64,000 nt of DNA from Actinomycetota bacterium (GTDB lineage Bacteria; Actinomycetota; Actinomycetes; Streptosporangiales; Streptosporangiaceae): assembly GCA_027313705.1 (NCBI GenBank), contig DAHVDE010000067.1:117047-181046 (forward strand), written 5' to 3'. How positions within the stretch are numbered: position 1 is the stretch's first letter; every line of letters begins with the position of its first letter. Shown in pieces: positions 1 through 8,852 of the stretch. The position numbers and the translations under genes are program-made. Below the pieces are notes generated by a model. It had not been told where the DNA came from and ran no database searches. It worked only from the letters and a program-made list of their open reading frames with translations.

Positions 1-837
1 GAAGTTCATGAAGCAGCCGTCTGCGGTGTCGAACAGGCACATTCCTGCGGCGAACAGGATCGGCAGAGACAAGATCGCGTAGAACGGCAGGCCGCTGACC
101 ACCGCCGTCCCAGCCAGGACAAGCAGCGCGACTTCGGTCGCGGTGTCGAAGCCGAGGCCGAAGAGCACGCCGACCGGGTAGATCTTCCACGGAGTGTCGA
201 CCCGCCGGGCGAGCGGTCCGAGAATCCGGTTCATCAGGCCGCGCTTGTCCAGCTGGGCGTTGAGTTCCTCGTCGTTGTAGGTGCCGCGGCGCATATCGCG
301 GAAAACCCGGACGATGCCGACCATGATGACGACATTGAGAGCGGCGATGATGTAGAGGAAGACGCCAGATACCGAAGTGCCGACGAGGGTGGTCAGGCTG
401 TGCAAGCTTGAGTTGCCGTTCCTGACCTGGTTGTCGAGGGCGCGGATGCCGAAGTTGAGCAGCACGGCCAGCACGAACACGATCGTGGAGTGACCGAGGG
501 AGAAGAAGAAGCCCACGGACAGCGGGCGCTGGCCATCGCCGACTAGCTTGCGGGTGGTGTTGTCGATGGCGGCGATGTGGTCGGCGTCGAAGGCGTGCCG
601 CATGCCGAGCGTGTACGCCAAGATGCCGGTGCCGAAGCCGAAGATCTCCGTCGATGTGATGTGGTAGTGCCCGCTGACGGCCGCCGCCAGCATCGCCCAG
701 CCAAGTACATGCAGGCCGACGATCACGCCTACCATCGCGCCGAACCTCGCCCACTCCGAGGGAGTGAGCATCTTGACCATGCGCGCGCGCCACTGCGACA
801 CGTCAGCCCCCCGTGCTTGATCGCGAGCCAGATTCAT
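1..837 (-). CDS. NiCoT-family nickel/cobalt transporter (3' end beyond window)
   Basis: Multi-pass membrane permease of the NiCoT (HoxN/NixA) family, which imports Ni2+ or Co2+ across the cytoplasmic membrane. The reverse strand is open from 837 to the left edge (279 codons), so the C terminus is missing. The family signature HAFDADHI, the metal-selectivity helix with His and Asp residues, is at residues 81-88, and a second signature, LFDTADGCFM, is near the edge. Hydrophobic helices surround both. ATG 837 has no clear Shine-Dalgarno; an in-frame GTG and an ATG (780) downstream are alternatives. The end of a GT2 gene lies 66 bp upstream on the same strand. A Nur-like site overlaps the start, which suggests nickel-dependent control. 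The family call is firm; Ni versus Co is not decided by the sequence. Confidence 0.9.
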   Translation of the reverse strand, partial: MNLARDQARGADVSQWRARMVKMLTPSEWARFGAMVGVIVGLHVLGWAMLAAAVSGHYHITSTEIFGFGTGILAYTLGMRHAFDADHIAAIDNTTRKLVGDGQRPLSVGFFFSLGHSTIVFVLAVLLNFGIRALDNQVRNGNSSLHSLTTLVGTSVSGVFLYIIAALNVVIMVGIVRVFRDMRRGTYNDEELNAQLDKRGLMNRILGPLARRVDTPWKIYPVGVLFGLGFDTATEVALLVLAGTAVVSGLPFYAILSLPILFAAGMCLFDTADGCFMNF

Positions 838-853
838 TGCAACTAATTCGCAA
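837..853 (-). promoter_or_regulatory. Candidate Nur (nickel-responsive Fur-family) box
   Basis: On the reverse strand the sequence reads TTGCGA, 5 nt, TTGCAA, one mismatch from the Streptomyces Nur consensus TTGCAA-N5-TTGCAA as I recall it. It abuts and overlaps by one base the proposed ATG of the nickel transporter. The gene it precedes is what such a site would be expected to control. Chance occurrence cannot be excluded from sequence alone. Confidence 0.5.
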
Positions 854-903
854 TAGCGTATCTCAGGCAACTACCTGATGCTCGCTGAGCCTGGGAAGAC
901 CGG

Positions 904-1746
904 TCAGTGCGCGACAGCCGCCTGGCGGGCCTTATGGCTCGTCTTGGCTCGTACCTCGGCGAGTGTCAGCCGCGGTCCGAAGCAGAACCAGTACCACCGC
1001 AGGTAGCCAGGGATCCAGCGAGCGATCTTCAGGCTGGAAAGCTCGCTCAGGTGATCGACGCCAATGGTGGGGATTTCGGCGATCGGCAGCCGCAGCCGCC
1101 TGGCCTTGGCCGCGAGTTCGATGCCAATGTCGAAGCCGTATCGCGAGTCGATGCCAGCCCGCCGCGCGAACGCCGCCGAGCATGCCTTAAACGAGTTCGT
1201 CGCGTCACAAGTGCCCAGCCTGGTGAAAATTTGCAGCGACCGGCATGCTCCCCGCGAGACGATGGCGCGCATCCTCGGCGCTCCCGCCAGTTGGCCGCCG
1301 TCCATGTAGCGTGACGCCGCTGCGACCGCGCAGCCACGTTCCACCAGCCTGACCAAGTCGTCTATCTGCCGGAGATCGTCCCGCCCGTCGGGCATGGTGA
1401 CCACGATCACATCAGCCTTCGCGGCCTTGATGCCTGACCTTATCGCGTCGGCGGCGCCCGCATGCTGCTGGCTTACCAGGCAGTAAACCCGCGGCTCACG
1501 GCCGGCGTAGTCCATCGCGACCCTCAGCGTGGGATCATGGGGACTGTCGGCGACGACGATGGCCTCGCAGGACAGCGTGACAGACTCGAACAGCCGGTGC
1601 AGCACGTCGACGATGGTCTCGCCCGCACCGCATGCTGGGATAATCACCGAGACTCTCGGATCACCGGCCGGCTCGTGCAGTTCTGCTCCGCTAAATCCAG
1701 CATCCTTTGCCGCCAAATAGCGCGCTTCGCATGCGTCTGGCACCAT
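904..1746 (-). CDS. GT2-family glycosyltransferase paralogue with altered active-site motif
   Basis: GT-A fold family 2 glycosyltransferase of about 280 residues, presumed cytoplasmic and acting on an envelope glycan or lipid-linked sugar. ATG 1746 is chosen because GGAGG sits 5 nt upstream; an in-frame ATG at 1818 has no Shine-Dalgarno. It is clearly paralogous to the GT2 gene at 3000-3749: both share ATNSFKA, the IDSR.GF.IGIEL stretch, EIPTI and the RWIP.YLRWY C-terminal region. The usual P-A-Y-N-E at the start of the first beta strand has become P-A-C-G-A here, while an acidic DGRDD stretch replaces the paralogue's DGCDD. It may therefore bind a different donor or be impaired. It lies downstream of a strong terminator and so is probably transcribed separately from the operon behind it. 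Confidence 0.8.
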   Translation of the reverse strand: MVPDACEARYLAAKDAGFSGAELHEPAGDPRVSVIIPACGAGETIVDVLHRLFESVTLSCEAIVVADSPHDPTLRVAMDYAGREPRVYCLVSQQHAGAADAIRSGIKAAKADVIVVTMPDGRDDLRQIDDLVRLVERGCAVAAASRYMDGGQLAGAPRMRAIVSRGACRSLQIFTRLGTCDATNSFKACSAAFARRAGIDSRYGFDIGIELAAKARRLRLPIAEIPTIGVDHLSELSSLKIARWIPGYLRWYWFCFGPRLTLAEVRAKTSHKARQAAVAH

Positions 1747-1907
1747 GGGGGCCTCCGGGCTCGTGATGATCTTGTCGCGCTGCGAGATTAGCAACTTTCC
1801 GTAGCTGAGTGCATGCATTTAGTAATCAGTGGAGCGCGCTGACTTTTCTTTTAACGTCGGATAGATGCGACATCGGGGCGAATGTGGCGGGCGATGCCCA
1901 GGGAAAA

Positions 1908-1943
1908 CGCCAAACGGCCCTGGGTAACCAGGGCCGTTTGGCG
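1908..1943 (-). terminator. Strong intrinsic terminator after the epimerase gene
   Basis: Perfect 16-bp inverted repeat (1908-1923 with 1928-1943) around a GTAA loop. On the reverse strand the stem is followed by TTTTCCC, which fits rho-independent termination of the operon ending at 1969. Confidence 0.85.
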
Positions 1944-1968
1944 CGTCGAGATGAAGTCGCGAGAAGTA

Positions 1969-3003
1969 CTAGATCGTGCCTGCCTTGACGGCGTCGACGA
2001 TCCAGGGAATGACCTCGTCGAGCATGTCGTCGAGCGTGGTCTCCGCCTCGAAGCCAAGCACTCGCTTAGCCTTCTCTGTCGCTGGCACCCTTCGCTGCAC
2101 GTCGTATTCGAACGGGTCGTCGTTCACGATCCGCAGTTCGGAGTCCGCGCCCTTGATCTTGTGCCAGATTGCCTCGGCCAGTTCAAGCACGGTCGTACCC
2201 TGCGCGGTCGAGAGGTTGAAGTCCTCGTTCTTGGCTTCGGGATGCTCCATCGCCATGACGATGCCCTTGGCCAGGTCGCCGCCGTAGGTGTAGTGCCTGA
2301 TCTGCTCGCCTGAGCCGAGAATGTGCAGCGGGTCCTGTCCCTTAACGACCTTTTGCACCAAGTCGGGTACGACATGGCTCATCGCCAGCTTGACGTTGCC
2401 AGACAGGATCTCTTCGTCGCCTAGCGCGCGGCTCTCGCCAGTGCCCACGCAGTTGAACGGGCGGACAATCGTGTAAGGCAACTGGTACTGGTCCCAGGCT
2501 GCCCGCGCGAAGTACTCGACCGCCAGTTTCTGGAAGCCGTAAGAAGAAAGCGGCGGAGGAACCTCGCGCTCCTGGCCTTCGTGCGAGGGCCAGTGATCGG
2601 CGCTCTCGAAGACCATCGACGAGGACATGTAAGTGACCTTCCGCAGCCGGCCGGCACCTGACTTATACGCGGCGATGGCCGCGTCGCAGGAAGCGGCGAT
2701 GATCCGCTCGTTCGTTGCCAGCAGGTCGTAGGCGTAGGTGTGGAAGTAGGAAATGCCGCCGATCATCGCCGCTCCGGCGATGAAGTGGTCGCAGTCTTCC
2801 AGCAGCCTGGCCATCAACTCGATGTCGCGGCAGTCACCCTCGACCAGCGAGTAGTGCGGGTTGTCGTCGTAGGACTTCTTAACCCGGCCGTACTTGGAGA
2901 AGTTGTCGATGCCGACAACTTCGTAACCCCGGTGAAGCAGTTCCTCGACGAGATAGCCGCCGATGAAGCCAGCCGACCCGCTGACCAGAACCTTCTCCAT
3001 CAC
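1969..3003 (-). CDS. NAD-dependent epimerase/dehydratase (extended SDR)
   Basis: Extended short-chain dehydrogenase/reductase of the nucleotide-sugar epimerase/dehydratase class, 344 residues. The N-terminal Rossmann motif is GSAGFIGGYLVEEL (near residues 9-22), and the catalytic YGFQK (YxxxK) follows a serine-rich SSSMVFES segment. This family epimerises, dehydrates or reduces NDP-sugars; the exact substrate is not readable here. The start is GTG 3003, overlapping the TGA of the preceding GT2 gene (GTGA), with ATG 3000 as the adjacent alternative. It is the last gene of a three-gene reverse-strand operon (dehydrogenase, GT2, epimerase) and is closed by a strong terminator. The set probably makes and transfers an oxidised or epimerised sugar for a surface polymer. 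Confidence 0.85.
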   Translation of the reverse strand: MMEKVLVSGSAGFIGGYLVEELLHRGYEVVGIDNFSKYGRVKKSYDDNPHYSLVEGDCRDIELMARLLEDCDHFIAGAAMIGGISYFHTYAYDLLATNERIIAASCDAAIAAYKSGAGRLRKVTYMSSSMVFESADHWPSHEGQEREVPPPLSSYGFQKLAVEYFARAAWDQYQLPYTIVRPFNCVGTGESRALGDEEILSGNVKLAMSHVVPDLVQKVVKGQDPLHILGSGEQIRHYTYGGDLAKGIVMAMEHPEAKNEDFNLSTAQGTTVLELAEAIWHKIKGADSELRIVNDDPFEYDVQRRVPATEKAKRVLGFEAETTLDDMLDEVIPWIVDAVKAGTI

Positions 3004-3749
3004 TTACCTTTCTTTGCCACCCGTTTCTTGAGCTGATCAGCTGTCAGCCGGGAACCGAATGCGAGCCTGTACCAGCGCAGATACTTAGGAATCCACCTGG
3101 CCATCTTGAAATTGGACAAACCTGCCTGGCGGTCAAGCCAGATCGTCGGAATCTCGGCCACCGGCAGCCGCATGCGCTTGGCCTTAGCGGTGAGTTCGAT
3201 CCCGATTTCGAAGCCGTCGCGGGAGTCGATCCCGACCAACCGGACGAATTCGGTTGAGTACGCCTTGAACGAGTTCGTGGCGTCTCTTGTCCCAGTATGC
3301 GTGAGCAACTGTAGCGACCTGCCCGCCATCCGGGAGAGCAGGCCCTTGAGATAAGGCCCGCCGACCTGCTGTCCGCCGGGCATGTAGCGGGACGCACAGG
3401 CGACCGCCACACCGCGCTCGACGAGCCTGGCCAGGTCGTCGATCTGCCTCGGGTCGTCGCATCCGTCAGCCATGGTCACTACCGCGACCGCAGCGGCCGA
3501 GGAGTCGATGCCGAACCTGATCGCGTTGGCCGGACCCCGGCCGTACGTGTTGACCAGGTAGCGGAGCCTAGGCTCCTTTTGCGCGTACTCGACCACGACG
3601 GGAACCGTGGTGTCCTGCTCGCTGTCGACGACTACCAGGACTTCGCAAGACAGCCGCACAGACTCGAACATCCGGTCAAGCACGGGGATGATGGCATCGT
3701 CCTCGTTGTAGGCCGGAATGACGATCGAGATGCGCGGAATCTCGCTCAC
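3000..3749 (-). CDS. GT2-family glycosyltransferase
   Basis: Family 2 glycosyltransferase of 249 residues, expected to transfer a sugar from a nucleotide donor to a polyprenyl phosphate or growing glycan at the inner membrane face. It retains the canonical IVIPAYNE motif at the N terminus and the acidic MADGCDD metal/nucleotide region. No membrane segments are obvious. The longer reading frame begins at 3779, but GTG 3749 is preferred because it overlaps the stop of the dehydrogenase gene as GTGA, the coupling style used throughout this window. It also overlaps the following epimerase gene by 4 bp. The paralogue at 904-1746 has lost the YNE residues, so this copy is the better candidate for the active enzyme. 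Confidence 0.85.
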   Translation of the reverse strand: MSEIPRISIVIPAYNEDDAIIPVLDRMFESVRLSCEVLVVVDSEQDTTVPVVVEYAQKEPRLRYLVNTYGRGPANAIRFGIDSSAAAVAVVTMADGCDDPRQIDDLARLVERGVAVACASRYMPGGQQVGGPYLKGLLSRMAGRSLQLLTHTGTRDATNSFKAYSTEFVRLVGIDSRDGFEIGIELTAKAKRMRLPVAEIPTIWLDRQAGLSNFKMARWIPKYLRWYRLAFGSRLTADQLKKRVAKKGK

Positions 3750-4951
3750 ACTCGTACGCCCTTGCCGAGCACGTTCCACATGTCAGCCACTGGCTTGTCG
3801 GTGACCAAGTCGCGGTATTCGGGGTGCGGTGCGGCGATCACGAGCAGGTCGCTCTGGTCGAGCACCTCCTGCATTGGCACCAGCCTCGGGTCATTCTTGA
3901 CGTACGGGTCGGTGCAGAGCACTGCGTTCGCCTTGAAGGCCAGGATCCGCCGCAGCTTGTACGACAGGCTCGACCTGATGTCGTCAGAACCGCCTTTGAA
4001 CGCCATGCCGAGTATGCCCACCGTCATGTTGGCCAGGTCGAACTCCTGCTCAAGCCGGTGCACCAGATAGAGCGGCATGCCTTCATTGATCGCCATGGCG
4101 GTGTGCCCGAGCGCGAAGTTGTTGTTGTTGAACGCCGCCAGTTGCATGGTGTCCTTAAACAGGCAAGGACCAGCGGCGAAACCGGCGCCAGGCATGTCGG
4201 TGGCTCTCGGGTAGTCGAGCATCAGGCCCTGCCTGATCCGCTCGAAGTCCAGACCGCGATCGTTCGCCATCATGTACAACTGATTCGCCGTGGCGAACTT
4301 TATGTACCGCCACACGTTGGTAAAGAGTTTCGCAAGCTCGGCTTCCTCGGGCGACATTGGCACCAGGGTGGACGTAAGCCTGCGGAACAGAGCGCCCGCG
4401 CGCTCAATGCCGCGTTCGGTGCGGCTAGAGACGATCTGCGGCAAGTCGAACAGTTCGGTCATTGCCTTGCCTTCTGCGATCCGTTCCGGGCAGAAGGCGA
4501 CGTCCATTGTGAGGCCGAGCTTGGCAAGATGCTTCTCCACCAGAGCGGTGACGCCAGGGTAAACGGTGCTCCGCAGGATCAGGATCTGCTCGTTATTCAA
4601 CTGGTCGGCGAACTTGGCCAGGGCCTCGGGAATTGCCGACTGGTCGGGGTTGAGGTGCTCGTCGACCGGGGTGCCGATGACAACCACGACGTGCTCGGCG
4701 GTCGCGATGATCCCCGGATCGGCGGAGGCCTTGAGCTTGCCTTCGGCTACTACGCGCTTGAGCACGTCAGCTGCGCCGGCCTCGTCGAACGGCATCTCTC
4801 CGGCGTTGACTGTGCCGACGGCGCTCGCGCTGACGTCGTAGATGCCGGTTCGCAGTCCGCGATCGGCAAAAGCAATCGCCAGCGGCAGTCCGACGTGACC
4901 ACAGCCGCCCACGACGACCACGTCACGAGAAAATGCGCCAGAAGCCGTCAC
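3746..4951 (-). CDS. Nucleotide-sugar dehydrogenase (UDP-glucose/GDP-mannose dehydrogenase family)
   Basis: 401-residue NAD-dependent enzyme that oxidises the C6 alcohol of an NDP-sugar to the uronic acid in two steps. The N-terminal Rossmann motif is GGCGHVGLPLAIAFADRG; the middle domain carries the catalytic Cys in GPCLFKD; the C-terminal UDP-binding domain contains GMAFKGGSDDIRSS. The length is normal for the family, nearer to the UDP-ManNAc dehydrogenase (WecC-like) branch. The start is GTG 4951, supported by GGAGGT at 4964-4959, 7 nt upstream. It is the first gene of the reverse-strand operon and is coupled by GTGA to the GT2 gene. The substrate (UDP-glucose, UDP-ManNAc or similar) is not assigned. 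Confidence 0.88.
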   Translation of the reverse strand: MTASGAFSRDVVVVGGCGHVGLPLAIAFADRGLRTGIYDVSASAVGTVNAGEMPFDEAGAADVLKRVVAEGKLKASADPGIIATAEHVVVVIGTPVDEHLNPDQSAIPEALAKFADQLNNEQILILRSTVYPGVTALVEKHLAKLGLTMDVAFCPERIAEGKAMTELFDLPQIVSSRTERGIERAGALFRRLTSTLVPMSPEEAELAKLFTNVWRYIKFATANQLYMMANDRGLDFERIRQGLMLDYPRATDMPGAGFAAGPCLFKDTMQLAAFNNNNFALGHTAMAINEGMPLYLVHRLEQEFDLANMTVGILGMAFKGGSDDIRSSLSYKLRRILAFKANAVLCTDPYVKNDPRLVPMQEVLDQSDLLVIAAPHPEYRDLVTDKPVADMWNVLGKGVRV

Positions 4952-5330
4952 CGAGAGTACCTCCGGTCAGAAAAATTTGGGTGATACGTAGGCAGGACGA
5001 CATGCTACGACACCGGCTGGACGAGAGTGGCCCATGTCCTGCAAACACCAGTGCTGCTAACACCAGTGCTGCTAACACCAGCGCTGCAAACACCAGCGCG
5101 CAAACGCCGATGCCGCAAAGATTAGGTGTAGCAAACAGCGGTGTAGCAAACAGCATGGGCCGGGAGCGGCTGACCGTCACCAGGTGAGAACTCTACCAGG
5201 AGCGCGGGATTCCCTGTGCCAGAGCACGGGTACACAGCCGTTCGGCCCGCAGGGCAGACTTCAGCGCGGCCAAGGCCGGATATGAGGTGGAGCGAGAAAG
5301 ATGTAAGTCATCGAACCTGATGAGTATGAT
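4952..5330. other. Divergent intergenic region with 15-bp repeats
   Basis: 379 bp between the divergent dehydrogenase and membrane-protein genes, expected to hold both promoters. The only structure I recognise is the 15-bp repeat block listed separately. Open frames through the repeats exist on both strands (an ANTSA-repeat peptide and a VLAAL-repeat peptide) but neither has a convincing start signal or family, so none is called. Confidence 0.5.
5042..5154. repeat. 15-bp tandem repeats, two families
   Basis: At 5042-5115 about five degenerate copies of a 15-bp unit (consensus c-a/t-aacaccagtgctg) lie head to tail. At 5125-5154 there are two exact copies of ggtgtagcaaacagc. They lie between divergent promoters. 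The 15-bp period keeps any reading frame open, but no coding role is supported. Confidence 0.8.
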
Positions 5331-7205
5331 GTGGACCCGATAAGCCCGACGCACGGCAGCGTACCGGCACAGCCGGATGCGGGCGCTCCGCTCCCCGTTA
5401 CCAACCCAGGAAACGTTGTGACCACATCTTCTGAGGTGGACCTGCCGCAAGGCGAACCTGACCCACGAGGTTCGTCAGCTACAGGCTCGCCAGCTCCTGG
5501 CCAGCCAGCTCCTGGCCAGCCCGCTCCTGGCCAGCCGCCGGGTTCGCACCGAGCCCCTCGCGCTGGCCAGCCGGCTGACTCTGGCCTGGCGGCGCTGCTT
5601 GATTCTAAGTACTTCCAGCCAGCGATCGTGATCGTCGGAATCTTGCTGCTCGGACTCGCCTACCTGGCCCAGGCACGGACCATCGCCACCATTTCTGAGG
5701 GAGCGTCCCAGGCCCTGCAGGGCTGGGACATGCTGCACGGCAATATCTTGCTGCACGGCTGGTCGCTATCCGATGTCTCGTTCTGGACCACAGAACTCCC
5801 CGAGTACGCGCTGGTCGAGGCCATCAAGGGCCTGAACGGCAACACCGTGCCGATCGCCGCCGCGATCAGCTACTTCGGCCAGGTCGTGCTGGCCGCGTTC
5901 TTGGCCAAGGGGCGCGCCACAGGCAAGGAAGGCTGGGTGCGGGCGCTTATCGCCGTCGGCATCATGCTCGCGCCGCCGCTCGGTTCGGCCACCGCGCTGC
6001 TCATGTCCAGCCCGGACCACACCGGAACGCACGTGCCTTTGCTGTTTATCTACCTCGTGCTCGACCGGGTGCGCCCGCGCTGGTGGGTTCCGATCCTCAT
6101 CGCCGTGCTGCTTGCCTGGGCACAGGTCGCCGACACGCTCGTCATGGTAGAAGGCGCCTTGCCGATCGCCCTTGTCTGCGCGGTGCGCATGTACCGCAGG
6201 CGCGGTCCCTGGCGTGGCCAGGTCTATGACGCCTCGCTGGTGATCGGTGCCCTGGTGTCCGCCGTTCTGGCCAAGGAAGTGCTCAAGGTTGTCGCGCAGG
6301 CTGGCGGCTTCTACGTGCGCACGCCGATCGCCGCCTTCGGCACGCCGGAGCAGATCGGCGCGCTGTTCTGGACCAAGATCGAGAACGTGCTGCTGGTATT
6401 CGGCGCGAACTTCTTCGGCGTGATCCTCGGCCATACCGCGATCATCGCGTTCATTCACCTCGTCGGCGTGGCCATGGTGGTGTGGGCACTCGCCTTCGTC
6501 ATCAGGCGCTTCTACGTCGAGGACGATCAGATACTTCAGATGTTCGCGGTGGCCTTCGTGGTGGTGCTCGCCGCCTATGTCCTCGGCACTAAGCCGGACT
6601 CCAACGAGATCGTCGGCCTGCTCCCGATCGGCGCTGTGCTGGCCGGCCGTGCGCTAGGCGGCAAGGTGATCAAGGCGAACCTGGTGCCCGCGCTCGCCGT
6701 GGTATTCGTCATGTGCGCCGGCCTTCTGCTGTACAACGCCAGCAGGCCAGCCCAAATCAACCCGAACGTGAAGGTCGCTGCCTGGCTGCAGCAGCACCAC
6801 CTGGATTACGGGCTGGCCGGTTACTGGAACGCCAGCAGCGTGACCGCGGAGACCGGCGGTAACGTGATGGTGCGGCCGGTGCGCACCTTCCAGAGCCAGG
6901 TCGTGGCGGCCAACTTCGAGACCGATCAGACGTGGTATGACCCGGCCAGGCACAATGCCAACTTCGTGATCTGGGTCAAGCACGCCAGTTGCGGGAACCT
7001 GTGCCTGACCAAGAAGGGCCTCATGGGCGCCTTCGGACCGCCATCGAAGACCTACCTCGTGGACGGCTACCGGGTGCTGGTTTACCGCCAGAACCTGCTG
7101 AACAATGTGCAGTACGTTTCCTTCTGCGGACCAGCCTGGCCATGGGTTGCCAAGGGCTCGCCGTCGTTCGACCTGCATTGCAGCAGTGGCAGCGGCGGCG
7201 CTTAG
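5331..7205 (+). CDS. Large multi-pass membrane protein, GT-C-like hypothetical
   Basis: 624-residue membrane protein of unknown function. An N-terminal Pro/Gly/Gln-rich tail with three APGQP repeats (about residues 53-68, from a 15-bp DNA repeat) precedes a first membrane helix near 94-116. Roughly ten more hydrophobic segments follow, then a soluble C-terminal domain of about 150 residues, probably outside the membrane. The topology is like GT-C lipid-linked-sugar transferases, but I see no unambiguous catalytic motif; the SFWTTELPEYALVEA loop after the first helix is the only acidic loop that stands out. The start is GTG 5331, with no clear Shine-Dalgarno. It lies among envelope-sugar genes and 12 bp upstream of an FAD oxidoreductase gene, so they may share a transcript. 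Confidence 0.7.
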   Translation: MDPISPTHGSVPAQPDAGAPLPVTNPGNVVTTSSEVDLPQGEPDPRGSSATGSPAPGQPAPGQPAPGQPPGSHRAPRAGQPADSGLAALLDSKYFQPAIVIVGILLLGLAYLAQARTIATISEGASQALQGWDMLHGNILLHGWSLSDVSFWTTELPEYALVEAIKGLNGNTVPIAAAISYFGQVVLAAFLAKGRATGKEGWVRALIAVGIMLAPPLGSATALLMSSPDHTGTHVPLLFIYLVLDRVRPRWWVPILIAVLLAWAQVADTLVMVEGALPIALVCAVRMYRRRGPWRGQVYDASLVIGALVSAVLAKEVLKVVAQAGGFYVRTPIAAFGTPEQIGALFWTKIENVLLVFGANFFGVILGHTAIIAFIHLVGVAMVVWALAFVIRRFYVEDDQILQMFAVAFVVVLAAYVLGTKPDSNEIVGLLPIGAVLAGRALGGKVIKANLVPALAVVFVMCAGLLLYNASRPAQINPNVKVAAWLQQHHLDYGLAGYWNASSVTAETGGNVMVRPVRTFQSQVVAANFETDQTWYDPARHNANFVIWVKHASCGNLCLTKKGLMGAFGPPSKTYLVDGYRVLVYRQNLLNNVQYVSFCGPAWPWVAKGSPSFDLHCSSGSGGA

Positions 7206-7217
7206 CGCCACACCCTC

Positions 7218-8852
7218 ATGAGTTCATCCGGTTCTGACGCAGCTTTCGATGCCGTGATCGTAGGCGGTGGCCACAATGGTCTCGTCGCCGCCGCCTACCT
7301 GGCCAAGCACGGTCTGCGTGCGCTCGTGCTCGAGCGCAGGGACATAGCTGGCGGCGCCGCCGTAAGCGAGCACCCGTTCGGACCTGACTACACGGTCACC
7401 TCGCTGTCCTATGTGGTCTCGCTCCTGCCCGCCAGCCTGGTCGCCGAGCTTGGCCTGTCCAGGTTCGGCTATCACGTGTATCCCCAGGGCGGTTACTTCG
7501 CGCCACGGACTGATGGCAGGTACCTGCGAATGCCGGAGGAACCGGCCGAGCGCCATGCGGAAATCGCGAAGTTCTCCGCCCGCGACGCGGATAGTTACGA
7601 ACGCTATTCCGCCGACCTGGCCGCCATTGCCGCCGTTCTCGGCCCGATGCTCACCCAGATACCGCCGAAGCTCGGCTCGCGCCGCCCGGCCGATCTGCTC
7701 AGGCAGGCAGGCCTGGTCAGGCACCTGCGCAAGGTGAACACCCGCCTTGCGGTCGACCTCACCAGGCTCATGACGGGCAGCATCGCTGACCTGCTCGACC
7801 AGTATTTCGAGAGCGACGCGCTCCGCGGCGTGCTTTCAGTCTCAGGGGTCATCGGCATGTGGGCAGGCCCGAGGTCGGCGGGCACCGGATACGTCACGCT
7901 GCACCATCACATCGGGGATACCGCTGGGCAGACTGGCGCGTGGGGGTTCCCGCGCGGCGGCATGGGAGCAGTCAGCGATGCCCTGGCTGGCGCCGCTCGA
8001 TCCTTCGGAGCACAGATCAGGACCGGGGCAGAAGTAAAGAAGATCATTGTCCGCCAAGGGCACGTCACCGGGGTCGCCCTGGCAGACGGCCAGGAGATCA
8101 CCGCCGCGACGGTCGTCACGACGGCACATCCGCGAATCTCTTTCCTTGAACTGGTCGACCAGGGCGAGTTGCCAGGTGACTTCCTGGCGGATATCAAGCG
8201 CTGGCAGAGCAGGAGCGGCACGGTCAAGCTGAACCTTGCCCTTGACCGCCTGCCGGTGTTCTCCAGCCATCCCGGCTTTCACCCGCAGGTGCACGGCGGA
8301 ACGATCGTGCTGGCAGAAAGCCTGGACGACATCGAGCGCGGGTATCAGGACGCCGTCGCTGGGCGGCCATCTGAGCTGCCGTTCGCCGACATCTGCATTC
8401 CTAGCGTGTTCGACGACTCGCTGGCGCCTGCCGGGCGGCATGTGATGTCACTGTTCACTCAGTACGTGCCGTGCGGGTACGCCGGCAATCCGGACCAGGC
8501 CGAGCTTGACAGGTACGCTGACCGCGTCATCGACCGGCTGGAGGCAGTAGCTCCAGGGTTCACCGAGTCTGTGCTGCACAGGCAGGTGATCGGGCCGCAT
8601 CAGATGCAAGAGGAATATGGCCTGGTCGGCGGCAACATCTTCCATGGCGAGCTGACCATGGGCCAGATGTTCCACGGACGCCCGGCCGCCGGGTACGCGG
8701 ATTTCCGAACTCCGGTGCGCGGGCTTTACCAGGCCGGGTCCGCGACGCACGGCGGCGGCGGCGTGACCGGGATTCCAGGCAGGAACGCGGTGCGGCAGAT
8801 TCTCGCTGACCGGCGGCTGCGTGGCCTAGGTCGCCGCCGCGGGCTCGGCTAG
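7218..8852 (+). CDS. FAD-dependent oxidoreductase, phytoene desaturase/PYROXD2-like
   Basis: 544-residue flavoprotein of the carotenoid-desaturase/PYROXD2-like amine-oxidoreductase superfamily. The N-terminal dinucleotide-binding motif is VIVGGGHNGLVAAAYLAKHG, followed by LERRDIAGGAAVSE, as in phytoene desaturases. The C-terminal FAD-contacting segment is GLYQAGSATHGGGGVTGIPGRNAVRQI. The substrate is unknown; PYROXD2-like enzymes are poorly characterised and no carotenoid genes are near. ATG 7218 lies 12 bp after the membrane-protein stop, suggesting an operon. Its last 27 bp overlap the end of the convergent MFS gene. Confidence 0.85.
   Translation: MSSSGSDAAFDAVIVGGGHNGLVAAAYLAKHGLRALVLERRDIAGGAAVSEHPFGPDYTVTSLSYVVSLLPASLVAELGLSRFGYHVYPQGGYFAPRTDGRYLRMPEEPAERHAEIAKFSARDADSYERYSADLAAIAAVLGPMLTQIPPKLGSRRPADLLRQAGLVRHLRKVNTRLAVDLTRLMTGSIADLLDQYFESDALRGVLSVSGVIGMWAGPRSAGTGYVTLHHHIGDTAGQTGAWGFPRGGMGAVSDALAGAARSFGAQIRTGAEVKKIIVRQGHVTGVALADGQEITAATVVTTAHPRISFLELVDQGELPGDFLADIKRWQSRSGTVKLNLALDRLPVFSSHPGFHPQVHGGTIVLAESLDDIERGYQDAVAGRPSELPFADICIPSVFDDSLAPAGRHVMSLFTQYVPCGYAGNPDQAELDRYADRVIDRLEAVAPGFTESVLHRQVIGPHQMQEEYGLVGGNIFHGELTMGQMFHGRPAAGYADFRTPVRGLYQAGSATHGGGGVTGIPGRNAVRQILADRRLRGLGRRRGLG

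Noticed and set aside
4933..5187. Open frames through the 15-bp repeats (ANTSA-repeat peptide on +, VLAAL-repeat peptide on -)
   Set aside because: The frames are open because the period is a multiple of three; there is no ribosome site or family and they overlap the dehydrogenase start.
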